Of a DNA stretch of 64,000 nucleotides, positions 27,279-36,114 are shown in pieces; within the stretch, counting starts at the first letter, position 1; each line of letters begins with the position of its first letter. A program made the translations under genes and the position numbers. The notes under the pieces are model-generated. The model was given only the letters and a program-made list of their open reading frames with translations. It searched no databases and was not told the DNA's origin. Location of the stretch: positions 1,681,501 through 1,745,500 of the forward strand of contig NZ_JAOVZQ010000001.1 of NCBI RefSeq assembly GCF_026619435.1. The letters run 5' to 3'. The stretch comes from Hoeflea ulvae (GTDB taxonomy: Bacteria > Pseudomonadota > Alphaproteobacteria > Rhizobiales > Rhizobiaceae).

Positions 27279-28364
27279 ATGGCTGGTCTTGAATTGCATC
27301 AAGTGAAGAAATCTTTTGGCAATGTCGATGTCATCCACGGTGTGGATCTGACCATCGAGGACGGCGAATTCACCGTCTTTGTCGGCCCTTCCGGCTGCGG
27401 CAAGTCGACCCTGCTGCGCCTGGTTGCCGGGCTTGAGGCGACGACCGGCGGCAATCTGTCGATCGGCGGCAAGGATGTCACCCATGTCGAGCCGGCCGAT
27501 CGCGGCGTCGCCATGGTGTTCCAGTCCTATGCGCTTTACCCACATATGACGGTCGAGGAGAATATGGGCTTCGGCCTGAAGATGACCGGCCATCCAGCCG
27601 CCGAGATCAAGGAGCGCGTCGCTCGCGCCTCATCCATTCTGCATCTCGACGAACTGCTCAAACGCAAGCCCAAGGCCCTGTCCGGCGGGCAGCGCCAGCG
27701 TGTCGCCATCGGCCGCGCCATCGTGCGGCAGCCGGAGGTCTTCCTGTTTGACGAGCCCTTGTCCAACCTTGATGCGGAACTGAGGGTGCAGATGCGGCTC
27801 GAGATCGCCAAGCTGCACAAGGAACTCGGCGCCACCATGATCTATGTGACCCACGACCAGGTTGAAGCCATGACGCTGGCCGACAAGATCGTCGTGCTGC
27901 GCGCCGGCGTCATCGAGCAGACCGGTTCGCCGCTTTCGCTCTATGACGATCCCGACAATGCCTTCGTCGCCGGTTTTATCGGCTCGCCGCGGATGAATTT
28001 CCTGCCCGCCACCGTCGCCGGCTCCGATGGCGAAACCCTGACCGTGCGGCTCGATGATCTTGATGCGATCGACGTGCCGATGACAGTTCGCGGCCCCCAT
28101 CCGAAGCTGGGCACCGCGTTGCAGCTCGGCATCCGGCCCGAGCATTTCGACGCGGCTGCCAGCGTCCAGGTCTCGATGCCGATCGATGTGATCGAACATC
28201 TCGGCGGATCGTCCTTTGCCTATTCGCGGTCGCATCTCGAGCAACCGCTGACCATCGAAATCCGCGAAAACCGCGAGGCGCGCGAAGGCGAGGTGCTCAC
28301 GACCGGTTTCGATCCCGCGCGGGCCTTCCTGTTTGATACGGGATTGGGCCTGCGTCTGCGCTGA
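27279..28364 (+). CDS. ABC transporter ATP-binding protein, UgpC/MalK type
   Basis: The 361-residue ATPase has Walker A GPSGCGKST (about 37-45), Q-loop VFQSYALYPHMTV, signature LSGGQRQRVAIGRA, Walker B VFLFDEPLSNLD and the H-loop VTHDQVEAMTLADKIVVL. The C-terminal TOBE-type regulatory domain (about 235-361) includes GIRPEHFD. ATG 27279 follows GGGAG. The galactoside operon has two permeases but no ATPase, so this gene supplies it, although such MalK-like proteins can serve several importers. Confidence 0.93.
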   Translation: MAGLELHQVKKSFGNVDVIHGVDLTIEDGEFTVFVGPSGCGKSTLLRLVAGLEATTGGNLSIGGKDVTHVEPADRGVAMVFQSYALYPHMTVEENMGFGLKMTGHPAAEIKERVARASSILHLDELLKRKPKALSGGQRQRVAIGRAIVRQPEVFLFDEPLSNLDAELRVQMRLEIAKLHKELGATMIYVTHDQVEAMTLADKIVVLRAGVIEQTGSPLSLYDDPDNAFVAGFIGSPRMNFLPATVAGSDGETLTVRLDDLDAIDVPMTVRGPHPKLGTALQLGIRPEHFDAAASVQVSMPIDVIEHLGGSSFAYSRSHLEQPLTIEIRENREAREGEVLTTGFDPARAFLFDTGLGLRLR

Positions 28365-28381
28365 TCCTCCGGTTCACATGA

Positions 28382-28415
28382 TAAAGCCCGAAAGCACAAC
28401 TGCTCTCGGGCTTTA
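28382..28415. terminator. Bidirectional rho-independent-type terminator
   Basis: A 15-bp stem with one mismatch (28382-28396 with 28401-28415, loop CAAC) is centred on AAAGCCCGA/TCGGGCTTT. It lies between the convergent ATPase and acyl-CoA ligase genes and its A/T-rich stem base gives a U-rich end in both directions. Confidence 0.85.
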
Positions 28416-28434
28416 TTGAGGCGTCATTATCCGG

Positions 28435-30063
28435 TCAGTCGATCGGGAAGGCGTAGTCCCTGAGCTGCTCGCGCAGCGCGGTTTTCTGGATCTTGCCGGT
28501 CGCGGTGTGCGGGATTTCATCCACGAACACCACGTCATTGGGCATCCACCAATGGGCGATCTTGCCTTCGAGAAATTCCAGAAGCGACTGCTTGGACGGC
28601 GACTGGCCTTCCTTGACCACAATCACCAGCAGTGGCCGTTCGTCCCATTTCGGGTGTGCCACGCCGATGACGGCGGCTTCGGCCACCTCCGGATGCCCGA
28701 CCGCAAGGTTTTCGATCTCGATCGAGGATATCCATTCGCCGCCGGATTTGATCACATCCTTGGCCCGGTCGGTGATCTGCATATAGCCATGGGGATCAAC
28801 ATGGGCCACGTCGCCGGTGTCGAACCAGTTTTCCGCGTCGAACTGTTCGGCGCCACGGCCCTTGTAGTAAGATGACGAGACCGCCGGACCGCGAACCTTG
28901 AGCCGGCCGAAGGTCTTTGCGTCCCAGGGCAGCTCCTGGTTCTCGTCATCGGTGATCTTCATCTCGACCGTGAACGGCGGATGGCCCTGCTTGACCTGGA
29001 GGTCGAGTTTGTCCGCGCCTTCGAGATGGGCATATTCCGGCTTGACCGAGCATATGGTTCCAAGCGGGCTCATTTCCGTCATGCCCCAGGCGTGGATCAC
29101 TTCCACGCCATAGGTATCCTGGAACGCCTGGGTGATCGCGCGCGGGCAGGCCGAGCCGCCAATCACCACCCGTTTGAGATCCGGCAGCGAGCCGCCATGT
29201 TTTTCCATGTGCTGCAGCAGCATCAGCCAGATCGTCGGCACTGCGGCAGTGATCGTGACTTTCTCCTGGGTCAGGATTTCGTAGATCGAGGCGCCGTCCA
29301 TGCCCGCGCCCGGCATCACCATGGCGCAGCCCGACATCGGTCCGGAAAATGCTGTCGACCAGCCATTGGCATGAAACAGCGGAACAACCGGCATCAGCCG
29401 GTCACGCGACGACAGGTTCAACATGTCCGGCTGAAGCGCGGCCATTGCATGAAGCACATTGGACCGGTGGGTATAAACCACGCCTTTCGGGTCGCCGGTC
29501 GTGCCCGATGTGTAGCACATGCCGGCAGCGGTTCTTTCATCGAGATCGACCCAGGCGAAATCGCCGTCGGCTTCCGCGATGTAGCTCTCGTAGGACACCA
29601 CGTTCTGGAGCGAGGTTTCCGGCATATGCGCGTCATCGGTGAGAATCACGATACGCTCGAGGCTCGGCACCTTCGGCGCGATCACCTCGACCAGCTTGAC
29701 GAAGGTGAGGTCGACAAACAGTACCCGGTCTTCGGCGTCGTTCATGATCCAGGCGATCTGGTCGGGAAAAAGCCGCGGATTGAGCGTGTGATAGATCGAC
29801 CCGACTCCCAGGATCCCGTACCAGGTTTCGAGATGCCGCCAGGTGTTCCAGGCCATGGTCGCAATCCGGTCGCCAACGCCGTAGCCGTCCCGGTCGAGCC
29901 GTTGCGCAAGCTGCATCGCGCGGCCGCGGACCTGCGCATAGTTGGTTCTGTGGAATGGACCCTCCACCGAACGTGACACAACCTCCCTCTGGCCGTGATA
30001 GGTTGCCGCATGGTCGATCACCTTGTGGCAAAGAAGCGGCCAGTCCTGCATCATTCCTAGCAT
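28435..30063 (-). CDS. Acyl-CoA ligase (long/medium-chain fatty acid-CoA ligase, FadD-like)
   Basis: The 542-residue adenylate-forming enzyme has the P-loop-like motif [17 protein letters not shown] (about 190), [33 protein letters not shown] and the catalytic C-terminal lysine in [12 protein letters not shown]. It activates a carboxylic acid with ATP and CoA; the FadD-like length favours medium- or long-chain fatty acids. GGGGAG precedes ATG 30063. It stands alone between a terminator and the UnbV gene. Confidence 0.91.
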   Translation of the reverse strand: MLGMMQDWPLLCHKVIDHAATYHGQREVVSRSVEGPFHRTNYAQVRGRAMQLAQRLDRDGYGVGDRIATMAWNTWRHLETWYGILGVGSIYHTLNPRLFPDQIAWIMNDAEDRVLFVDLTFVKLVEVIAPKVPSLERIVILTDDAHMPETSLQNVVSYESYIAEADGDFAWVDLDERTAAGMCYTSGTTGDPKGVVYTHRSNVLHAMAALQPDMLNLSSRDRLMPVVPLFHANGWSTAFSGPMSGCAMVMPGAGMDGASIYEILTQEKVTITAAVPTIWLMLLQHMEKHGGSLPDLKRVVIGGSACPRAITQAFQDTYGVEVIHAWGMTEMSPLGTICSVKPEYAHLEGADKLDLQVKQGHPPFTVEMKITDDENQELPWDAKTFGRLKVRGPAVSSSYYKGRGAEQFDAENWFDTGDVAHVDPHGYMQITDRAKDVIKSGGEWISSIEIENLAVGHPEVAEAAVIGVAHPKWDERPLLVIVVKEGQSPSKQSLLEFLEGKIAHWWMPNDVVFVDEIPHTATGKIQKTALREQLRDYAFPID

Positions 30064-30245
30064 GAATCTCCCCTTTTATTCGTCCTCTTCCTCGCTGAAA
30101 CAATAGGGCTTTATCGGGGCCGGCGACAACATCATTCTATCGTTCGGGCGGGTTTTGATGGCTGCGCGACGCGATCAGCCAAATTCGCTCCGCGGATTGC
30201 GCAGGTCGAACTCCTGCATGGTGCAGTCGGCTGTGTGCCCGGCTC

Positions 30246-31895
30246 TCATTGCGGTGCCGGATACCAGTAGCGCGCATTGGCTTCGCCGCGGATGATCCGC
30301 ACATGCTGATTGGCAAACACCCGGTAGGGATGGCTCCACTCGCCGTCCGGCCATTGCACCCGGATGGTGGCGCGTTCGGAAACGCCAAGCCCGACATGGG
30401 TGAAACCGGCCTGACCCGAGGCATGGCCGCCGCCGATCTGGATGCGGCGGGTCTGGGTGCGCGTGCCGGTGCGCACGGAAATCAGCGAGCCGACGGAGTG
30501 CGGATTGATCTTGCCATTGTCGAGTTCGATCTTCACCCAGTTGCCCATCGACCGGTTGCCCCAGTCGGTTTTGGCGCCGAGATTGCGGAACAGGCTTGCC
30601 GGGTGCTCGCGATTGACGACCAGCAGGTCGAGCATGCCGTCCATGTTGAAATCATCGACAACCGCGCCGCGTCCGCGCGTGTCCCGCGCGATTCCGGCTT
30701 CCATGCCCTTTTCGTGAAACACCCCGTCAAACCCGCCCAGCAGCAGGTTGTCCGGATCGAACTGGGCGAAATCCGGCATCGCCTGGACATTGCCCTTGGC
30801 AATGAACAGATCCGTCAGGGTATCGTTGTTGATGTCGGCAAACTGGCTGTGCCAGCCGGTCGAGGGTTTGGAATCGCCGCCGGTATAGGGCCGCTGTGCC
30901 GTGGCCCCCATTTCAAAGGCGATGTCGCGATAGGTCGGGCGGTCCTCGCCGCTTTCGTCATCCAGTTTCTGCAGCTTGGTGTCACCCATCGAGGTCAGCG
31001 CATATTCGGGCAGGCCATCGGCGTCGAAATCGGTTTCGGCGATTCCCATGCCCCATATGGTCAGCCGCTGCCAGCCTTGCGAACTGGAATAAAGCCGCGG
31101 CGGGCGTCCCTCCGACATCTCCCACAATTGCTCCTCGCCGCCGCGGTAATATTGCCGGTCATTGGTGATCCGGAGGTCCGGCCGCCCGGTGCGGTTCCAG
31201 TCGGTGAACAGGATCGACAGCGAGCAATAGCCGGGCTCCAGCCGCAACGGTTCGGAATAGTCGGGCTCCGTGCCCGGGCGTGGGCGCAGCAGCTGGTTGG
31301 GCTCGCAAGTGCCATAGGGTGTCCCGGGCGCGGACCGGTCAACATAATTGCCGATGGCGATGGTCGGGAAAGAGTTGCCCTTTTCCCATGTCGCCGACAG
31401 CCCTGTTGACCATGCCCGGCCGCCGTCGAATCCGAAGGCGCGATTGGCCTTGGTGAAACTGCAATCAGGCCCGCCCTTGAGCACCATGTTGCGGCCCAGC
31501 CGCAGCAGCACCAGATCCATGTGCCGGTCATTGTCGATATCCAGCGGATAGGTTCCGAGCACGCCGGTGAGATCTTCCGGCTCCAGCCCGGTCTCGATCG
31601 GCTTGAAGGCCAGCGCCCCGCCGGCCTTGCTCTCATTGACGAAGAACTGCGCCGGACTGGCGCCGCCGGCCATCACCAGATCGGGAAGACGGTCGCCATT
31701 GCAGTCGAAGCTGGCCGCACCGCCGCCGACGAAGAATTCCCAGCCTCCGGTGTAGCTGTGGATGATGCCGGCGCTTTCGGCTTCCTCGCTCAGGATCGGT
31801 ATGTCGGCGGTGAAACTGGTTTGCGCGCCAACCGGTGAGGACAAGGCCGAAAGCCAGACGGCGCCCAGGGTCAGGAGTGTGCGTGTGTGCATCAT
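30246..31895 (-). CDS. Secreted CRTAC1-like protein: FG-GAP/VCBS propeller with UnbV/ASPIC domain
   Basis: The 549-residue protein has a signal peptide (cleavage near 24, after VGAQ). Calcium-loop repeats of the FG-GAP type recur: DCNGDRLPD, DIDNDRHMD, DFDADGLPE, DINNDTLTD and DFNMDGMLD, forming a beta-propeller over about 30-430. The C-terminal part (VKIELDNGKINPHSVGSLIS to VQWPDGEWSHPYRV) is an UnbV/ASPIC domain. It is rich in tryptophan. Its start overlaps the di-heme protein gene by 4 bases. The function of bacterial CRTAC1-like proteins is not settled; a periplasmic or surface binding role is likely. Confidence 0.87.
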   Translation of the reverse strand: MMHTRTLLTLGAVWLSALSSPVGAQTSFTADIPILSEEAESAGIIHSYTGGWEFFVGGGAASFDCNGDRLPDLVMAGGASPAQFFVNESKAGGALAFKPIETGLEPEDLTGVLGTYPLDIDNDRHMDLVLLRLGRNMVLKGGPDCSFTKANRAFGFDGGRAWSTGLSATWEKGNSFPTIAIGNYVDRSAPGTPYGTCEPNQLLRPRPGTEPDYSEPLRLEPGYCSLSILFTDWNRTGRPDLRITNDRQYYRGGEEQLWEMSEGRPPRLYSSSQGWQRLTIWGMGIAETDFDADGLPEYALTSMGDTKLQKLDDESGEDRPTYRDIAFEMGATAQRPYTGGDSKPSTGWHSQFADINNDTLTDLFIAKGNVQAMPDFAQFDPDNLLLGGFDGVFHEKGMEAGIARDTRGRGAVVDDFNMDGMLDLLVVNREHPASLFRNLGAKTDWGNRSMGNWVKIELDNGKINPHSVGSLISVRTGTRTQTRRIQIGGGHASGQAGFTHVGLGVSERATIRVQWPDGEWSHPYRVFANQHVRIIRGEANARYWYPAPQ

Positions 31896-33355
31896 GGGAC
31901 AATCACCAGGGTTTTCAAAAACGCGATCAGTGCCGATTTGTCGGCGTCGGGGGCAGCGGCATAGGCGTCGCGGGCTGCGCGTCCGGATCCGCCATGGGCG
32001 AGAATGATGTCATCGAGACTGCTGAAATCATTGCGGTGCCCATAGGGTTGGGTCGAGCCGATCCCCCAGAGTTCCGCGGTCTGGAATATATTGCGCTCGA
32101 CAAAGCGCTGGGACAGAAGCTCGTTGCCGAGCGCATCGATCTGGTTGTCGGTCATCACATGTCGCTTGAGATCGCCGAACAGGGGCACAAGCACGCGGCC
32201 CTGATCGTCGCGCGGCAGGACTTTGGCCCAGTCCATCAAGGTGATGTCGTAGATTGCTGTCGTGCCAACCTGCCGGTCATTGAGTGTGCCGGCCATGTCA
32301 AATGGTCCGGGGTCGGAGAATGACAGGCTTTCCAGCGGCAGGGCAGGGCGGTGACAGGTGGTGCAGCCGAGCTCGCCGAAGACCGTCTCGCCGCGGTCCG
32401 ATGCTTCGGCCCAGCCATCAATGTCGGGAATATTGCGGACCGGAACCGGCAGCGTCGCCTGCCAGGCGACAAGCGCCGAAACATCGGCTGCGGAAATCTC
32501 CGAGGATTTCTCATCGCCGTCAAAATCATTCGACCCGGTCCAGCGCGCGCCGTAGCGTTCGTCCGATTGCATGCCGTGGTGGTGGTTGAGCGCATTGATG
32601 GTGAATTGCCTGAGCGACGTCATCACCCCCTTCTGGCTGAAGGGGCGAATGACCAGGTCTGTGTCGACGCCGTCGAGTTCATCGAGATTGACCGAGCCGT
32701 CGGCATCCGCCGAGATGAAGCCGAACTCGATGCCTTTGGACACCAGTTGAAGCCGCACGGTGGTTCCTTCCGCGCGGGCTTGCGACAGCGCGGCGCTGCG
32801 GACGGACTGGAGTTCGCGGCTCATCTCCCGCGCCAGCAGTTCCACCAGTCCGGCGCCAAAGATATGGTTGGTGCCGCGCTCGCTGGAAAACTGCGGATCA
32901 AGTGAATCGAAATCGGCGCTCTCGAACCCTTCCGAGGCAAAGACATTGGCGACGAAATCGCCGGCGCCGCCAATGGCGGGCTGGTTGTGGCAGGAAAAAC
33001 AGGACCCCGCGTCCGGACCGGCCGTGCGCATGAAGATCTGCTCGCGCGGATGCTTTCGCCGCGTCGGGTCGATGGCCTGGGTTGCCTGGGGCCGGCCGAC
33101 GCCGTCAAGCGTGGTGAAATGCGCGCCGAACAGCTCTTCACCGGCTGTTCTCAGGCGTGTCAGCTCCTGGTTCGACAGTGTTCCGGTCGGCATTTCGCCG
33201 ATCATGCCCAGTGCCCGGGTCCGTTCGGCCCAGGGCTCGTCCGCAACCGCCGGCACAAGTGCCGCGCCGAGCAGGCCGCCGATCACGCCCATTTTCAACG
33301 CGCCAAACGCGCCAGGGCGATGTGGAAATCGCTTTCGCAGTGTCGAGATCATCAT
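31892..33355 (-). CDS. Periplasmic di-heme oxidoreductase / putative peroxidase (DUF1111, MauG/CcP-like superfamily)
   Basis: The 487-residue protein carries a signal or anchor sequence (MGVIGGLLGAALVPAVADEP, cleavage near 38) and two c-type heme sites, CFSCH near 130 and CTTCH near 340. FMRTAGPDAGSCFSCHNQPA and FGELGCTTCHRPALPLES match the di-heme oxidoreductase family, distant relatives of bacterial cytochrome c peroxidases and MauG. It should be matured by the Ccm system in the periplasm. It sits between the ROK gene and the UnbV gene with four-base overlaps on both sides. The substrate is unknown. Confidence 0.88.
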   Translation of the reverse strand: MMISTLRKRFPHRPGAFGALKMGVIGGLLGAALVPAVADEPWAERTRALGMIGEMPTGTLSNQELTRLRTAGEELFGAHFTTLDGVGRPQATQAIDPTRRKHPREQIFMRTAGPDAGSCFSCHNQPAIGGAGDFVANVFASEGFESADFDSLDPQFSSERGTNHIFGAGLVELLAREMSRELQSVRSAALSQARAEGTTVRLQLVSKGIEFGFISADADGSVNLDELDGVDTDLVIRPFSQKGVMTSLRQFTINALNHHHGMQSDERYGARWTGSNDFDGDEKSSEISAADVSALVAWQATLPVPVRNIPDIDGWAEASDRGETVFGELGCTTCHRPALPLESLSFSDPGPFDMAGTLNDRQVGTTAIYDITLMDWAKVLPRDDQGRVLVPLFGDLKRHVMTDNQIDALGNELLSQRFVERNIFQTAELWGIGSTQPYGHRNDFSSLDDIILAHGGSGRAARDAYAAAPDADKSALIAFLKTLVIVP

Positions 33356-34584
33356 TCTGCTCCCCCTTGCCCCGCTATTTTCGCCGCAATGACATCGCGG
33401 TCAATCGCCGCCATTGTGTGATTGAGATGGCCTTCGAAGACGAGGCGTTCTTCGTCGGCTGACACTGAAATTTCCGGCGGACCTTCGATCCGCACCCCCA
33501 GCGATGCTGACAGGCCCAGGTCGATGCCGGGCCGTATCAGGTCGAGAAACCGTATGCCCGGACCGGTGAACACGACCGGCATCTTGCCGTGAAGGCTGAT
33601 CAGCCGGGCAAGCCCGTTGCCGAGTGCGGTGCCCGCCTGGCGAAAGGCGAATTCCGCCATGCGGTCGCCCCGGCGGGCGAGCACGGCAATCTTTTCGACT
33701 TCGCTGAACGGCACGAAACTGGCCGGAATGGTGTTGGGCGGCACCTCGAAAGCGGTGCGCAGGATCGCGTAGAATCCGGCATAGGCCTCGATGCAGCCAA
33801 GCGAGCCGCAGCGGCACAGCGCGCCGCCATGGGTGTGGATCATGTGGCCAAATCCCGGAGCCCGGGCCAGCGGTGTCTCCGAGGTCTCGGCATGCACGAC
33901 ACCGAGACCGATGGAGTGTCCAAGCGACAATGCCGCCAGACGCGGGATCGGATGGCTGGCCTGCTGGCTCATCGCGGTGTGCAGGGCGCTGGCCACCAGC
34001 AGGCTCTCGTGGCTGAGCGTGATCTTGGCGTCCCAGTCCGGCTCCAGCATCTTGCGCATGTCGACCTGCTGGCTGCCCAGCACCGGCGACCACAGCAGCG
34101 AGCTGTTGTCATCGGCCACCAGCCCCTTCGACGAGACCGATATGGCTTTCAGATCATCGCGCGACACCCCGGTCCGATCGGTCAGTCGCTGAAGCGCCGC
34201 GCGGATGTCATCGGCGAAGGCCTCGACGCTCTGGCCGGTTTCGTCACGCTTTTCCTCGATTCGGTCGATCAGGGTGCCTGAATAGTCGACCATCGAATAT
34301 TGAAACATGTCGGAGGAGATCCGCACAAAGGCGGCAAAGGCTGCGGCGCGGCGTTGCCGGAACAGGATGCGCGGCCGTCCGCGGCCTCCCGCCGGCGGGG
34401 CTTCGGACCGTTCGATCACCCGTTCGTTTTCCAGCCCATGGGTGATCGCCGAGACGGTCGCAGACGCGAGCCCGGTGGCAAGTGCAAGATCGGTGTGCGC
34501 CTGTCCGCTCTGCCTGCGCAGAGCCTCCAGCACAAGCGCACGGTTCTGCTGGCGTATGAGCTCGGTGCTGGACTTGGTCAGCAT
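33352..34584 (-). CDS. ROK-family transcriptional regulator (NagC/XylR type)
   Basis: The 410-residue protein has an N-terminal winged helix (RQQNRALVLEALRRQSGQAH to GLASATVSAITHGLE, about 10-60) followed by a ROK sugar-kinase-like domain with GHSIGLGVVHAE and the zinc site CRCGSLGCIE near 285. Such proteins repress sugar operons until a sugar binds. It is divergent from the xylose-type ABC operon with a perfect palindrome between them, and it begins a four-base-overlapped operon with the di-heme and UnbV genes. Thus one sugar signal may control both. Confidence 0.92.
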   Translation of the reverse strand: MLTKSSTELIRQQNRALVLEALRRQSGQAHTDLALATGLASATVSAITHGLENERVIERSEAPPAGGRGRPRILFRQRRAAAFAAFVRISSDMFQYSMVDYSGTLIDRIEEKRDETGQSVEAFADDIRAALQRLTDRTGVSRDDLKAISVSSKGLVADDNSSLLWSPVLGSQQVDMRKMLEPDWDAKITLSHESLLVASALHTAMSQQASHPIPRLAALSLGHSIGLGVVHAETSETPLARAPGFGHMIHTHGGALCRCGSLGCIEAYAGFYAILRTAFEVPPNTIPASFVPFSEVEKIAVLARRGDRMAEFAFRQAGTALGNGLARLISLHGKMPVVFTGPGIRFLDLIRPGIDLGLSASLGVRIEGPPEISVSADEERLVFEGHLNHTMAAIDRDVIAAKIAGQGGAE

Positions 34585-34930
34585 CTGTGCCGCAGTCCGG
34601 TCATGTCCGCAATGTCACTCCCGCTCCTCAAGCATGACAGTCAGGCTCCGTGGCCTGCGCCCTGCATGCGTCTCCTCCCTATGCCGCAAGGGGATTGGCA
34701 TCCCGCTGGCGTAACTGTCCATCCCCGACCGTCATCTCCGGTCTCAACAGACACGGACCAGACTCCTCCCTGGGCCTGCACCCGGTCGAGGTTTGCAGCG
34801 CCGGGGAACCCTGCCACCAATTTTCTCGACTGTCGAGAAAAAGCTTGCCTTTTAAATTCGGTTCGTGCAGTTAACTATTGACCGGGCAGGGGAGGCCCCG
34901 TCCGGCAGGTTATTTCCTTGGGAGGACAAC
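34585..34930. promoter_or_regulatory. Divergent control region between ROK operon and xylose-type ABC operon, with palindromic operator
   Basis: The 346-base gap holds a perfect palindrome at 34821-34841: arms TTTTCTCGAC and GTCGAGAAAA around one central T. AT-rich sequence (TTGCCTTTTAAATTC) follows directly and probably contains the promoter of the ABC operon, though no clear -10 at standard spacing was found. The palindrome is the best operator candidate for the ROK regulator. No gene was seen; the open frames there are short and unlike any family. Confidence 0.65.
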
Positions 34931-35959
34931 ATGAAATCCATTATCCATCTGATGGCCGGTTCGGCTATCGCGCTCACCATGTCGACTGCGACTTTTGCCA
35001 AGGATATGGTGATTGGCGTGTCTTGGTCGAACTTCCAGGAAGAGCGCTGGAAGACTGACGAAGGCGCCATGAAGTCTGCGATCGAGGCCAATGGCGACAC
35101 CTATATTTCCGCTGATGCGCAGGCGTCCGCCGCCAAGCAGCTCACCGATGTGGAAAGCCTCATCGCACAGGGCGCCAATGCTCTGGTGATCCTGTCGGTT
35201 GACTCCGGCGCCGTTGGTGCGGCAGTCGACAAGGCTGCTGCCGAAGGCATTCCGGTGCTCGGCTATGACCGCCTGATCGAAGACGATCGCGCGTTCTATC
35301 TGACATTCGACAACAAGGGCGTTGGCCGCATCATCGCTGAAGAAGTCACCGCCGTGCAGCCTGAAGGCAACTTCGCCATCATCAAGGGCGACCCGGGCGA
35401 TCCGAACGCGCTGTTCCTTCTTGAAGGCATGATGGAAGTCATCGGCGCTGATGTGGAATCCGGCAAGATCAAGATCGTCGGCGAAGCATTCTCCGATGGC
35501 TGGAAGCCTGACAATGCGCAGAAGAACATGGAGCAGATCCTGACCGCTGCCGACAACAAGGTCGATGCGGTTCTGGCCGAAAATGACGGCATGGCCGGTG
35601 GCGTGATCGCAGCGCTGTCCGCGCAGGGTCTCAACATTCCGGTCGGTGGCCAGGATGGCGACCATGCAGCCCTCAACCGCGTTGCCCGCGGAACCCAGAC
35701 CGTGTCTGTCTGGAAGGACGCACGCGCACTCGGCAAGGCCGCTGGCGACATCGCCGGCATGCTGGCAGAAGGCAAGTCGATGACAGACATCCCGGGTGCC
35801 GTAAAATGGTCCGGTGGCGCCAAGGGCGTCGAGATGAACGCCATCTTCCTGGCGCCGACCCCGATCACGAAGAACAACATCGACGTTGTCATCGAGGCCG
35901 GACACATCGCCAAGGACAAGGTCTGCGAAGGCGCCATGGACGGTGTCAGCGGTTGCTGA
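34931..35959 (+). CDS. xylF: Sugar ABC transporter substrate-binding protein, XylF-like
   Basis: The 342-residue protein has a signal peptide (cleavage after TFA, near 23) and a periplasmic-binding family 1 fold. GVSWSNFQEERWKTDEGAMK, VLGYDRLIEDDRAFYLTFDN, KGDPGDPNALFLLEGMM and ALSAQGLNIPVGGQDGD align by eye with D-xylose-binding XylF. Start ATG 34931 follows GGAGG at 5 bases. D-xylose is the likely ligand, but no xylose isomerase or kinase is in the window, so another pentose or hexose is possible. Confidence 0.9.
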   Translation: MKSIIHLMAGSAIALTMSTATFAKDMVIGVSWSNFQEERWKTDEGAMKSAIEANGDTYISADAQASAAKQLTDVESLIAQGANALVILSVDSGAVGAAVDKAAAEGIPVLGYDRLIEDDRAFYLTFDNKGVGRIIAEEVTAVQPEGNFAIIKGDPGDPNALFLLEGMMEVIGADVESGKIKIVGEAFSDGWKPDNAQKNMEQILTAADNKVDAVLAENDGMAGGVIAALSAQGLNIPVGGQDGDHAALNRVARGTQTVSVWKDARALGKAAGDIAGMLAEGKSMTDIPGAVKWSGGAKGVEMNAIFLAPTPITKNNIDVVIEAGHIAKDKVCEGAMDGVSGC

Positions 35960-35980
35960 TCTGACGAATCCTGAAAATAT

Positions 35981-36009
35981 CCTGCGCTGGCGTGTATCGC
36001 CAGCGCAGG
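35981..36009 (+). terminator. Intercistronic hairpin after xylF-like gene
   Basis: A perfect 12-bp stem CCTGCGCTGGCG/CGCCAGCGCAGG with loop TGTAT begins 21 bases after the stop of the binding-protein gene. Only a weak T-rich stretch follows. Partial termination or mRNA 3'-end protection is the likely role, giving more binding protein than permease. Confidence 0.75.
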
Positions 36010-36114
36010 CTGCTCTTTGTGGGTGGGAACCGGTAACGGTCCCTGGCTGATGCCGGCCATTGCTGCGGTTCCGCCCCAAGAAGAGCCAATGAGTCTGAAT
36101 CTGGGGGAGTTCCG

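Noticed and set aside
30137..30424. Small minus-strand frame near the end of the UnbV gene
   Set aside because: It overlaps the UnbV/ASPIC domain in another frame and has no ribosome site or similarity.
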